NCBI GenBank assembly: GCA_017462545.1
Contig: JAFTQX010000044.1
Coordinates: 1 to 50,833 of the forward strand
Direction of reading: 5' to 3'
From: Clostridia bacterium
Lineage (GTDB): Bacteria; Bacillota; Clostridia; Oscillospirales; CAG-272
Length of the DNA: 50,833 nucleotides
Shown here: positions 24,700 through 32,820 of the stretch, in pieces
Position numbering within the stretch: position 1 is the first letter of the stretch
Layout of the letters: each line of letters begins with the position of its first letter
Notes under the pieces: generated by a model
What the model saw: only the letters and a program-made list of their open reading frames with translations
Told to the model about the DNA's origin: nothing
Databases searched by the model: none
Made by a program: the position numbers and the translations under genes

Positions 24700-24870
24700 A
24701 TGGCTGCAAAAAGTTTATCTATTCGAATTGAGGATGAGGTGCTGGATAAGCTGCATGTCATTGCCGACTATGAGGGCAGAAGTGCAAACAGTCAGATTTT
24801 GATTTTAATTCGGGACTGTATTGAGGCGTATGAGCAAAAGCACGGCGAAATAAAAACCGGAAAACGATGA
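24700..24870 (+). CDS. Ribbon-helix-helix (Arc/MetJ-like) DNA-binding protein
   Basis: 56 residues from the ATG at 24700. One beta strand (KSLSIRIEDEVLDKLHVIAD) and two helices (GRSANSQILILIRDCIEAYE) give the complete Arc-type ribbon-helix-helix, with a basic tail. It is divergent from the YspA-like gene and probably represses one or both. The ribosome site (GAGGTC) is weak and close. No toxin gene follows it, so there is no sign of a toxin-antitoxin pair here. Confidence 0.8.
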   Translation: MAAKSLSIRIEDEVLDKLHVIADYEGRSANSQILILIRDCIEAYEQKHGEIKTGKR

Positions 24871-24875
24871 AAACA

Positions 24876-24905
24876 GGCGGCATGAGGCATTCGTGCCGCC
24901 TTTCA
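24876..24905 (+). terminator. Terminator of the ribbon-helix-helix gene
   Basis: GGCGGCA (24876-24882) and TGCCGCC (24894-24900) form a stem with an 11-base loop, followed by TTTC. Confidence 0.65.
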
Positions 24906-24951
24906 TTATAAAAAGAAAACCACGCCATAAAAGGCATATAAAACGTATGCC

Positions 24952-25131
24952 TGTAGGGAACGGCGTCCTCGACGGTCCGAAAAAACGAACGAAACCCGTA
25001 AAATCAACGGAGATCGTAAAACGGGCAGAATTTCTATATCCGTGTAGGCGTGGGGAAGGATCGACAACGCTCATAAGCGAGCTTTGCGCAAGCATTGCTT
25101 CTGCGGACCGTCGAGGACGCCGGTCCCTACG
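24952..25131. repeat. Interspersed palindromic repeat, copy B (180 bp, MITE-like)
   Basis: The ends TGTAGGGAACGGCGTCCTC... (24952-24979) and ...GAGGACGCCGGTCCCTACG (25104-25131) are inverted copies that match at 26 of 28 positions. The right end is nearly the same as copy A at 15039-15067. No protein is encoded. The gene-free stretch 24871-25269 consists of the RHH terminator, this element and the ppiC terminator; in 25132-25227 I see only G/C-rich sequence with a weaker repeat-like segment. Confidence 0.75.
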
Positions 25132-25227
25132 GTGGAAAAGCAGAATTTTGTTTTTACCGTGGGCAGGTCTCCCGCGTGGGACATCGTGGGCGCCGTCCCC
25201 CACCGCGTGAGGGGACACGCTTGCAAA

Positions 25228-25256
25228 AATGCCGCAGCGATTTTCGCTGCGGCATT
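25228..25256 (-). terminator. Terminator of the HAD-MATE-ppiC operon
   Basis: AATGCCGCAGCGA / TCGCTGCGGCATT (25228-25240 and 25244-25256), followed on the minus strand by TTTTGC. Confidence 0.85.
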
Positions 25257-25269
25257 GCATCTCTGATCG

Positions 25270-26013
25270 TTAGAATTTATCAACGGGGAAGAGGATCTTG
25301 AGCTGGTTGACCTTGCTCTGATAGGCGGCCTGCTGCTTATCACGCATCAGCTTTGCCTTCAGCTCGTCGCGTACCGCATCCAGCGGCGCGATCTCGCCGG
25401 CCTTTTTGCCGTTCAGGCGAATCAGGTGATAGCCGAACTGGGTCTGCACGGGGGCAGAGATCTCGCCCTCCTGCATGGCAAAGCAGGCGTTTTCAAACTC
25501 GGGTACCATCTGGCCACGGCCGAAATCGCCAAGATTGCCGCCCTCCTTGCCCGAGGGGCAGGAGCTGTACTTCTCGGCAGCCTCCTCAAAGCTGATCGCA
25601 CCGCTGACGATCTCCTCGCGGATACGGGCAGCCTCTGCCTCATCGGCCACCAAAATGTGGCTGGCGTTGACGGTGTCGCCGCCCATCAGCTTATCCTTGT
25701 TTTCTTCATAAAACTTCTCTACCTCATCATCCTTCACGGTGACAGAGGAGAGTGCCTTTTCCATGGCGTAGCTGACAAGCAGCGTCTCCTTTGCCTGCTT
25801 GAGCTGTGCCTTGAAGGCCGGCTCTGCTTCAAAGAGGCCGCGTGTTGCCTCCAGAAGGAACAGGCGACGGTTGATCAGCTCCTCGAGAATGGCGGCTCTG
25901 CCCTCGGGGGAGCGGTAAGCCTCGCCGCGCTGACCAAGGCCGGCAAGAAACAGCTCTACATCCGCCTCGGTAATGCTTTGGCCACCTACGGTGGCAAGAA
26001 TACGTGCATCCAT
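25270..26013 (-). CDS. PpiC-type (parvulin) peptidyl-prolyl cis-trans isomerase
   Basis: 247 residues, ATG at 26013 preferred (AAAGG 10 bases upstream) over a TTG at 26031. An N-terminal SurA-like helical part (QSITEADVELFLAGLGQRGE and RAAILEELINRRLFLLEATR) precedes a full PpiC domain (about 115-205: VNASHILVADEAEAARIREE, FEEAAEKYSSCPSGKEGGNL, GQMVPEFENACFAMQEGEIS, QTQFGYHLIRL). There is no signal peptide or lipobox, unlike PrsA, so it should work in the cytoplasm. It is last in an operon behind MATE and HAD genes. Confidence 0.88.
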   Translation of the reverse strand: MDARILATVGGQSITEADVELFLAGLGQRGEAYRSPEGRAAILEELINRRLFLLEATRGLFEAEPAFKAQLKQAKETLLVSYAMEKALSSVTVKDDEVEKFYEENKDKLMGGDTVNASHILVADEAEAARIREEIVSGAISFEEAAEKYSSCPSGKEGGNLGDFGRGQMVPEFENACFAMQEGEISAPVQTQFGYHLIRLNGKKAGEIAPLDAVRDELKAKLMRDKQQAAYQSKVNQLKILFPVDKF

Positions 26014-26034
26014 GATTGTATATCCTTTCAAAAA

Positions 26035-27429
26035 TTATTCGTTGATTTGGGGGGCGTCTTCCTTTTTGGTAAGCTGCTTGATCCACCTGCGGGAGCGGAA
26101 GTGGAGGACGCAGAGAATGCCCTTGATGGTATCTTCACCGACAAACATGGCAACGATGAGCCAGACAAAGAGCGTGGGCTTGACGAGAAGACCCACGATC
26201 AGCACGGCGGGAATGCCAAAGCCGTACAGCCCCAAAAGGTCGAGAATGCAGCCTGCCTTGGTGTCACCGCCCGCGCGGAAGATGCCGCAGATCATGGTAT
26301 AGGGAATCATGCGGATGGCGATCCAAAAGCCGTAAAAGAGCAGGCATTGCGAGGCGACCGTGCGCGCCGCGTCTGTCTCCACGGGAAAGAGGGAGAGCAG
26401 CGGGTTGCGTACAAGAATGAGGATCGTGCCGAGGATGACACCCATGATCGGTGTCATGACCGCAAAACGCTTGGCGGCGCGATAGCCGCCCTCGTGGTCG
26501 CCGCGGCCAATGCGCATGCCAACCATGATGGAGCAGGCACCGCAAATGCCGACAAAGAAGACGAAAAAGAGCTGCTGCATATTTTCATACAGCGTGTATC
26601 CCGCGTGATTTTCGGTGCCCTGTCGTGCCAGCACCATGGCGTAGATGTTGGTGCCGATGCCCCACATCGTTTCATTCAGCAAAACGGGCGAGGCAACCTT
26701 GATGTACTTGCGGCAAAAGGGGCGGTCAAAGCGAAAGAGCTTGCCAAGCGAGGTGCGGAAGGGGTTTTTGGTGACGACCAGCGCGATCAGAATGATCAGC
26801 GTTTGCACCGCGCAGCCAATGGCCGAGGCCAGCGCTGCACCACGCAGCTCGAGACGCGGGAAACCGAAATGGCCGTTGATGAAGCAATAGTTGAGTGAGG
26901 TGTTGACTACCACCGAGACGGCCGAGGAAATGAGCGGCAGGCGCACGTTTTGCACCGCGCGCAACGCTACGCAAAGAATTTGGGAAAAGACCAAAAAGGG
27001 AATGCCGGGGGCAAACATGCGCATATAGCCGGCGGCAAGCGAAATGATCAGCGGGTCATCATTGAAGATGCGGAGCAGCTGCTCGGGGAAGAGCGCCATA
27101 GCCCCCATGTATACAAGGCCAAAGATCATGGCCACCATCAGGGCAAAGCCGAGAGAGCGGCGGGTGTTTTCCAGATCCTTGGCACCCCAGTACTGCGAAA
27201 GCAGCGCGGCACAGCCGCTGGAGATGCCGAAGCAAACGATGTTCAAAAGAAAGGTAAAGCGTGCCGCCACGCCCATGGCCGAGGTCTCAGCATTGCCAAG
27301 GCCAACCACCATGGCCGTATCGATCAGGGTGGCGCAGGAGGTCAGCAGGTTTTGAAAGGCGATGGGCAGCGCAAGGGCAAGTGCCTCCCGATAAAAGGAA
27401 AGGTCAATTTTTCTGAAAAGGGATCTCAT
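26035..27429 (-). CDS. MATE family efflux transporter
   Basis: 464 residues with about 12 membrane helices in two homologous halves, the MATE fold that exports drugs or metabolites by Na+ or H+ antiport. Typical segments are LPIAFQNLLTSCATLIDTAM near the start, GCAALLSQYWGAKDLENTRR and the mirrored AKVASPVLLNETMWGIG-like segment at mid-length. It starts 8 bases after the HAD stop and ends 21 bases before ppiC. The substrate cannot be deduced. Confidence 0.92.
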   Translation of the reverse strand: MRSLFRKIDLSFYREALALALPIAFQNLLTSCATLIDTAMVVGLGNAETSAMGVAARFTFLLNIVCFGISSGCAALLSQYWGAKDLENTRRSLGFALMVAMIFGLVYMGAMALFPEQLLRIFNDDPLIISLAAGYMRMFAPGIPFLVFSQILCVALRAVQNVRLPLISSAVSVVVNTSLNYCFINGHFGFPRLELRGAALASAIGCAVQTLIILIALVVTKNPFRTSLGKLFRFDRPFCRKYIKVASPVLLNETMWGIGTNIYAMVLARQGTENHAGYTLYENMQQLFFVFFVGICGACSIMVGMRIGRGDHEGGYRAAKRFAVMTPIMGVILGTILILVRNPLLSLFPVETDAARTVASQCLLFYGFWIAIRMIPYTMICGIFRAGGDTKAGCILDLLGLYGFGIPAVLIVGLLVKPTLFVWLIVAMFVGEDTIKGILCVLHFRSRRWIKQLTKKEDAPQINE

Positions 27430-27437
27430 GTTGATGG

Positions 27438-28238
27438 TTAGTCCTCACATTCGACCAGATCGCCGACGTCGTTTAGAATATATTTCGGGCGGTAGGGGAA
27501 CTGCCGTACCGTCTCCATCGAGCTGACGCCCGAGAGCACAAGCACGGTGTCCAGCTCGCTTTCCAGTCCCGCAATGATATCGGTATCCATACGGTCACCG
27601 ATGATGGCGGCATCGCGGCGGCTACAGTTCAGCCGCTTGAGGCCGTGGCGCATCATGAGCGGGTTGGGCTTGCCGATGTAATAGGCCTTTTTGCCGGTGG
27701 TCAGCTCAATGGGGGCGATCAGCGCACGGCAGGCGGGCACAAAGCCGTCCTCTGCCGGGTCGGTCAGGTCGGGGTTGGTGCCGATCAGCTTGGCACCACG
27801 GTTGACCAGCTTGACAGCCCGTTCGATCTCCGCATAGCTGAGCGAGCCGCTCTTGCCAAAGACCACATAATCGGGATCGTGGCTGTTCATGCTGAAGCCG
27901 GCCTCATACATGGCGTTGACAAGGCCCGGCTCGCCGATGACATAGGCGGTGCCGCCGGGGCATTGCCCCGCAAGGAAGGAGGCGGTAGCCAGCGCGCTGG
28001 TATAGAAATGATCCTCGGAAACAGAAAGCCCCATGCGTGCCAGCTTTTCAGAAAGCTCACGCGGGGATTTGCCCGAGCCGTTGGTGAGAAAGAGATAGTC
28101 CTTGCCCTCCCGCTCCAGCCAGCGGACAAAGCGGTCAACGTGCGGGATCAGCTCGTTGCCGTGATAGATCACGCCGTCCATATCGCAAAGAAAGGCCTTT
28201 TTTGCGCGCAGCGCGGTAAGATCAAGCTCCTGTTTCAT
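27438..28238 (-). CDS. HAD-IIA phosphatase (NagD/PGP-like)
   Basis: 266 residues. Motif I is FLCDMDGVIYHG (first Asp nucleophile). The cap region begins HVDRFVRWLEREGKDYLFLT, ending in NGSGKSPRELSEKLARMG with motif II TNGS. Lys is in KKAYYIGKPNPLMM and motif IV in AAIIGDRMDTDIIAGLESEL. These are the HAD-IIA landmarks of NagD/p-nitrophenyl phosphatase, acting on nucleotides or sugar phosphates. First gene of a three-gene operon with a GGAGG site. Confidence 0.92.
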   Translation of the reverse strand: MKQELDLTALRAKKAFLCDMDGVIYHGNELIPHVDRFVRWLEREGKDYLFLTNGSGKSPRELSEKLARMGLSVSEDHFYTSALATASFLAGQCPGGTAYVIGEPGLVNAMYEAGFSMNSHDPDYVVFGKSGSLSYAEIERAVKLVNRGAKLIGTNPDLTDPAEDGFVPACRALIAPIELTTGKKAYYIGKPNPLMMRHGLKRLNCSRRDAAIIGDRMDTDIIAGLESELDTVLVLSGVSSMETVRQFPYRPKYILNDVGDLVECED

Positions 28239-28350
28239 GGTCAGATACCTCCAAAACCGGTTTTATACAAACGCTATTATAGCATACTTTTTTCATTTTG
28301 TACAGAGAAAAGAAAAATAAGTAGCAAGCTTTCCCTGTCTGCCGCCGCCT

Positions 28351-28384
28351 TGCGACAAAATTCCCGTTTTCCCCATGCTATAAT
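28351..28384 (+). promoter_or_regulatory. Possible Spo0A-dependent promoter of spoIIE
   Basis: TGCGACAAA (28351-28359) differs at one position from the reverse 0A box TTCGACAAA and lies about 20 bases before TATAAT (28379-28384). There is no good -35 box at 17 bases, as in the Spo0A-activated spoIIE promoter of Bacillus. Confidence 0.5.
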
Positions 28385-28414
28385 GAACCACGATTTCATT
28401 CGGAGGAAACGATC

Positions 28415-30562
28415 ATGGATGTACAAGAGCCCCGCCGTGCGGTGGGGGTGTTCAACCGCCGCTTTTTTGCCCATAACACGATGGCGCATGCCGAAAATCG
28501 CGGCGCAGCGGTGATCTATAGCACGCTGACGCTGCTGGTCTCCCTGCTTTTTGCGCGTACGCACGCGCTTTTTGGTGCCTATCCCTTTGCCATTGCCTAT
28601 CTTTGTGCGGTGGACAGGCGTGTTCCCTTTGCCTTTCTTGGTGGTCTTTTGGGGGCGTTTTCGCTGGGGGAGAGGGGGTATGCTTACGCGGTCGTGTATC
28701 TCTTTTTGCTTTGCCTGCGCCTTTTTCTTTCCTATCCGCGCGGGGCAGGGCGGTTTTTGTCGCCCTGTGCGGAGTTTTTTGAGGAGGAGGCGGCGCTGCG
28801 TGCGGCCTCGGCCTGTGTGGCGGGGCTGTTTCTCTCGGTGTATGAGCTGATCGCGGGGGGACTTTCCGCCACCTCGCTTGCCTTTGCAGCTGCCATTTTG
28901 CTGCTGCCGGTGGCCTTTTGCATGCTATACCTCGGCTATTTTACCGATCACCGCTCGCTCCTTTTCTGCTTGGTGGAGGAGGAGACAAGCCCTCGCCGCG
29001 CCGCCGACTGGTGGCTCTCGCTTTCGCTTGGCTCGCTTGCCTTTACTTTGGTGCGCGGGGTAGAGACGGTCTCGCTGCTTGGCATTTCGCTTTCCTTTTC
29101 GCTCTCGGCCTTTTTTTGTCTCCTGCTGCCGCAGCGGTGGGGATTGCTGCGCGGCGGTGCGGCGGCCGCCATTGCGGCACTCGGTGCCTGTCTTTCTACG
29201 GTGAATGTGGTGTATCTTCCTGCCTTTTTGGCCATGGCGGCGGCGGGCGGTCTGCTCGCCCGCCTTGGTGCGCGCTACGCGCTGCTTGGTGCGGCCGCCG
29301 CCGGGGGGCTTGTTTCCTATGTGCTGGCGGGGGTGGCTGCTGTGCTTTCCTTTTTGCCTGAGCTGTGCGTGTGCCTGGCTGTTGCCTGGCCGCTCTTACA
29401 TGCCCTGCCGCGCTTGCGCGGCGCAAGGGAGACAGAGGGGGAGCGTGCACGCAACGCCGCGCAGGCGGCTGTGCGTGCCATGGCACCCGGCGGGCAGCGC
29501 ATGGTGCGCTTTGCCGATGCCTTTTCCTCGCTTGCCGAGGTCTTTTCGCGGCTGGCAAGCGGCAGCCCGCGCATGGAAAACGGCCGCGTGCGCGGTGACC
29601 GTAACGAGATCCTTGAGGGGCAATTTCGTATGACGGCAGCGCTGTTACAGGATGCGGCCGCCCGCGAGGAGCGTGAGGCGCGGGAGGATGCGGCTGTCTC
29701 CCTTGCTGCCCTTCGCGTTTTTGAGGAGATGGGGGCCGGCGCGCGGCAGGTCTCGGTATTTGGCAGCCGCGCGCGGCTGCTGCTGGCAAGCGGCGTGCGC
29801 TGGGAGGCCGATCACCCGGAGGAGCGCGCCCTGCGTGCGCGGCTGGAGAAGGTCTGCGGCTGTACGTTTGCCGCCCCCGTGCTTTCGCTGCGCGGCGGGG
29901 TGACCGATATGCGCTATACCGCCGCGCGGCGGCTTGCGATCAGCGCGCATACGGCGGGCGTTGCCCGCGGGCGTGAGGTCAGCGGGGATGTTTTTTCCAC
30001 CTTTTCGGATGAGGAGGGGCGGTACTACGCGCTCCTCTCGGATGGTATGGGCAGCGGCCGTGAGGCGGCTATCACAGCGGGGATCTGCGGCTCCTTTCTT
30101 TCCGGCGTGCTGGGGGATGGGGCAGGAAAAAAGCGCGCGCTGGAGGCACTGAACCTGCTGCTTGCCGAGCGAGAGGGGGAGTGCACGGCCACGGTCGATC
30201 TGTGCGAGATCGATCTGCTCACCGGAAACGCCTGCTTTCTCAAATGCGGCGCAGCCTCCTCGTATGTACGGCGAGGGGAGAGCTTGTTCCACATTCCGGC
30301 CGGTCGGCTGCCGCTGGGGATGCCCTATGAGGTGGATGTGGAAAAAACCAAATTCCCCCTGCAGGCGGGCGATCGCGTGATTTTGCTCTCGGATGGCGTC
30401 AGCCAGAGTCCGGAGGATGCGCTGTGGCTGTGTGAGCTGCTCTCCGACCGTTGGGAGGACGAGCCCGATGTGATGACCGATCGGATCCTTCACGCCGCCC
30501 GCGCACATGCGGCGCAGAACGACGATATGACGGTGGCCATTCTCTATGTGGAAAAGGCGTAA
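28415..30562 (+). CDS. spoIIE: Stage II sporulation protein E
   Basis: 715 residues. SpoIIE is the membrane PP2C-type serine phosphatase that dephosphorylates SpoIIAA and so turns on SigF in the forespore, besides acting at the polar septum. About ten hydrophobic helices fill residues 30-325. After a central region, the C-terminal phosphatase runs about 500-712, with SGDVFSTFSDEEGRYYALLS, DGMGSGREAAITAG, CTATVDLCEIDLLTGNACFL and RVILLSDGVSQSPEDALW. It is somewhat shorter than the 827-residue Bacillus protein, as usual in Clostridia. CGGAGGAAACGATC precedes the ATG. Confidence 0.95.
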   Translation: MDVQEPRRAVGVFNRRFFAHNTMAHAENRGAAVIYSTLTLLVSLLFARTHALFGAYPFAIAYLCAVDRRVPFAFLGGLLGAFSLGERGYAYAVVYLFLLCLRLFLSYPRGAGRFLSPCAEFFEEEAALRAASACVAGLFLSVYELIAGGLSATSLAFAAAILLLPVAFCMLYLGYFTDHRSLLFCLVEEETSPRRAADWWLSLSLGSLAFTLVRGVETVSLLGISLSFSLSAFFCLLLPQRWGLLRGGAAAAIAALGACLSTVNVVYLPAFLAMAAAGGLLARLGARYALLGAAAAGGLVSYVLAGVAAVLSFLPELCVCLAVAWPLLHALPRLRGARETEGERARNAAQAAVRAMAPGGQRMVRFADAFSSLAEVFSRLASGSPRMENGRVRGDRNEILEGQFRMTAALLQDAAAREEREAREDAAVSLAALRVFEEMGAGARQVSVFGSRARLLLASGVRWEADHPEERALRARLEKVCGCTFAAPVLSLRGGVTDMRYTAARRLAISAHTAGVARGREVSGDVFSTFSDEEGRYYALLSDGMGSGREAAITAGICGSFLSGVLGDGAGKKRALEALNLLLAEREGECTATVDLCEIDLLTGNACFLKCGAASSYVRRGESLFHIPAGRLPLGMPYEVDVEKTKFPLQAGDRVILLSDGVSQSPEDALWLCELLSDRWEDEPDVMTDRILHAARAHAAQNDDMTVAILYVEKA

Positions 30563-30569
30563 GGGAGGC

Positions 30570-30598
30570 TTGACTTTTTTCTCTCTTTGCAGTAGAAT
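30570..30598 (+). promoter_or_regulatory. SigA-type promoter of the SemiSWEET-like operon
   Basis: TTGACT at 30570-30575 and TAGAAT at 30593-30598, 17 bases apart, before the start at 30626 (AAAAGGAG). Confidence 0.75.
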
Positions 30599-30625
30599 AG
30601 AGAAAAAACGAAAAGGAGCTCCCGT

Positions 30626-30928
30626 ATGGCTGAAATTCCTGAAATTGCCATGATCCTCTGCTTTGGTGCCTCTTGGCCGATGAACGTGGTCAAATCCTGG
30701 AAGGCTCGCTCAACAAAGGGCAAGAGTCTGGCCTTTCTTTGTCTGATCTTTGTCGGTTACATCGCGGGCATTGCCTCCAAGCTGCTCAACGAGGCCTATA
30801 TGGCAGAGTTCGCAGCCAAGTGGTATGTTCTTGTCTTCTATGTTCTCAATTTCCTGATGGTGGGGGCTGACCTTGTGCTCTACGCACGCAACTACCGCCT
30901 GGATAAGGAGAAGGAGACGCAGGCATGA
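30626..30928 (+). CDS. SemiSWEET-like (MtN3/PQ-loop type) small membrane protein
   Basis: 100 residues with three hydrophobic segments (about 6-20, 32-52, 65-88), the usual size for a SemiSWEET half-transporter, which moves sugars as a dimer. WPMNVVKSWKARSTKGKSLA has the loop and STKGxS element of the family, but Pro-Met replaces Pro-Gln. The following genes are an esterase, overlapping by 4 bases, and a beta-helix protein, so sugar or oligosaccharide uptake fits. The assignment is by length, topology and the STKG motif and is not certain. Confidence 0.65.
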   Translation: MAEIPEIAMILCFGASWPMNVVKSWKARSTKGKSLAFLCLIFVGYIAGIASKLLNEAYMAEFAAKWYVLVFYVLNFLMVGADLVLYARNYRLDKEKETQA

Positions 30929-31704
30929 AGGCGCTGCTTGACCTGTATTACACCGAGGAAAAGCACCCGGCGAGGATGCTTGACCTCTTTTTGCCCGAGG
31001 GAGAGGGGTTTCCTGTGCTCTTGTATTTTCACGGCGGCGGGATGGAGTCGGGCAGCCGAAAGGAGTTTCGCATCATGGCCGAGCATCTTTGCGCGCACGG
31101 CGTCGCGGTTGCCTCGGCAGATTATCGCATGTACCCCAACGCCGCCTACCCGGATTTTTTGGTAGATGCTGCGGCGGCTGCCGCTTGGGTGAAAGGCCAC
31201 ATCGGGGAATACGGCGGCTCGGGCCGCGTGTATCTCGGCGGCACCTCTGCCGGCGGCTACATCAGCATGATGCTCTGCTTTGATGACCGCTATCTGACCG
31301 CCGTTGGGCTCTCTCCTGCCGATATTGTCGGCTATGTGCATGATGCGGGCCAGCCTACCGTGCATTTCAACGTCCTGCGTGAGCGCGGGGTGGATACGCG
31401 CCGCATTGTGGTAGACGAGGCCGCGCCTCTCTATTACATCGGGCTTGCCAAGGAATACGCGCCCATGCTGTTCCTCATCTCGGATCACGATATGGAGTGC
31501 CGCCACGAGCAGACCGAGCTGGTGCTGGCCTCCATGCGCCACTTTGGCTATGACCAAAGCAAGGTCTTTCATCGTATTTTGCACGGTAGCCACTGCAGCT
31601 ACTGCAACGAGCTGGACGAGCAGGGCGAGAGCGTGCTGGGACGAGAGATTTATGCCTTTATCCGTGCCTGTGAGGCATCATCAAACAAAGGAGACATACG
31701 ATGA
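30925..31704 (+). CDS. Alpha/beta hydrolase (esterase/lipase, BD-FAE-like)
   Basis: 259 residues, cytoplasmic. Oxyanion-hole motif HGGGMESGSR (about 35-44), then SADYRMYPNAAYPDFLVDAA, the nucleophile elbow GGTSAGGY (Ser in GxSxG, about residue 109), and LFLISDHDMECRHEQTELVL with the acid Asp and later HGSHCSYC with the catalytic His. Related proteins de-esterify plant sugars. ATGA overlap with the SemiSWEET-like gene and with the beta-helix gene downstream means one operon. Confidence 0.9.
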   Translation: MKALLDLYYTEEKHPARMLDLFLPEGEGFPVLLYFHGGGMESGSRKEFRIMAEHLCAHGVAVASADYRMYPNAAYPDFLVDAAAAAAWVKGHIGEYGGSGRVYLGGTSAGGYISMMLCFDDRYLTAVGLSPADIVGYVHDAGQPTVHFNVLRERGVDTRRIVVDEAAPLYYIGLAKEYAPMLFLISDHDMECRHEQTELVLASMRHFGYDQSKVFHRILHGSHCSYCNELDEQGESVLGREIYAFIRACEASSNKGDIR

Positions 31705-32705
31705 ATACCACCTCTTCGATGCTGACCGTGACCGACTATATCCCGGCCGACGGCAAGACCGATGTTGCAGACAGCCTGCAACGCCTGATTGACGAAAACC
31801 CCAACCGCACGCTCTATTTCCCGGACGGCGTGTACCTGCTCGGCAAGCCGATCTTAACGCCCGCCGCGCCGAAAAAGAGCGTATCCCTTTCCCTTTCGGC
31901 CTACGCTATTCTGCGCGCGACCGACGACTGGTCGAGTGAGGAGGCCATGGTGCGCCTGGGGGCAAAGGAGGCAGCCAACGATATTAAAACCGTGGGCAGC
32001 AACTATTATTTTGAGGGCGGCATTATCGACGGCTGCGGCCGCGCAAACGGCATCTCGATTGACGGCGGACGAGAAACCGTCATTCGCGACGTCTCGATCA
32101 AGCACACCCGCGTGGGCGTTCATGTCAAGCGCGGTGCCAATGCCGGCTCGTCCGACGCGGATGTCTCGGGCGTGAATATTGTCGGCACGGGCGGCGTTGA
32201 TTCGATCGGTCTCTTGGTGGAGGGATGGGATAACACCTTTACCAAGATGCGGATCGCGAATGTCTTCATCGGGGTGGATGTCTATTCGGCGGGTAACCAG
32301 TTCCGCGCCATTCACCCGCTCTACACCTCGGATTACACCGATTACGAAAACAGCTGCGGTTTCCGCGTAGCCGAAAGCAACAACTGGTTCCTCAACTGCT
32401 ACAGCGATCAGTTTGCAAACGGCTTCCGCACCACCGAAAGCGCACGCTGCGTTCTGGACAGCTGCTTTAGCTGGTGGTATTCCCCGCGAGAGGGCAAGCA
32501 TGTTGCCTTCCGCGCGGATAAACAATTCTGCTCGCTCGTTAAAGACATGACCATGGGCGGCAACCACGGCACCGAGACCGAGGTGCATGTTCTGCTTGTG
32601 GGCGCGGAGGGCGGTCATGGCAGCATTGAGCGCGTGCTGGCAGACCCGTCCACCATCACCGGGCACGGGCACGAGCCATATATGCAGGGTGAGTTCGTCT
32701 ATTAA
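31701..32705 (+). CDS. Pectate-lyase-like right-handed beta-helix protein
   Basis: 334 residues. DYIPADGKTDVADSLQRLID with LYFPDGVYLLGKPI is the entry strand block of the Pectate_lyase_3 fold, followed by many short turns with Asn/Gly ladders (GGIIDGCGRANGISIDGGRE, GVHVKRGAN, NCYSDQFANGFRT). There is no signal peptide, so it seems intracellular, in line with a cytoplasmic esterase partner. Catalytic residues are not recognisable, so lyase, hydrolase or epimerase activity stays open. ATGA overlap with the esterase. Confidence 0.8.
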   Translation: MNTTSSMLTVTDYIPADGKTDVADSLQRLIDENPNRTLYFPDGVYLLGKPILTPAAPKKSVSLSLSAYAILRATDDWSSEEAMVRLGAKEAANDIKTVGSNYYFEGGIIDGCGRANGISIDGGRETVIRDVSIKHTRVGVHVKRGANAGSSDADVSGVNIVGTGGVDSIGLLVEGWDNTFTKMRIANVFIGVDVYSAGNQFRAIHPLYTSDYTDYENSCGFRVAESNNWFLNCYSDQFANGFRTTESARCVLDSCFSWWYSPREGKHVAFRADKQFCSLVKDMTMGGNHGTETEVHVLLVGAEGGHGSIERVLADPSTITGHGHEPYMQGEFVY

Positions 32706-32758
32706 CAGCGCACCTTTCCTGAAAGGACATGAAACCGGCGGTTTGTCCTGCGCGGAAA

Positions 32759-32787
32759 TTGTTTTTGCTCCTTCCATATGCTACCAT
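32759..32787 (+). promoter_or_regulatory. SigA-type promoter
   Basis: TTGTTT at 32759-32764 and TACCAT at 32782-32787, 17 bases apart, before the gene at 32821 (TAAAGGAG). Confidence 0.5.
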
Positions 32788-32820
32788 AAAAGCATACTTC
32801 AGTTCTAAAGGAGTCATTTT

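Noticed and set aside
24700-24870. Ribbon-helix-helix gene as the antitoxin of a toxin-antitoxin pair
   Set aside because: No toxin-like gene follows; the next bases are a terminator and a repeat element.
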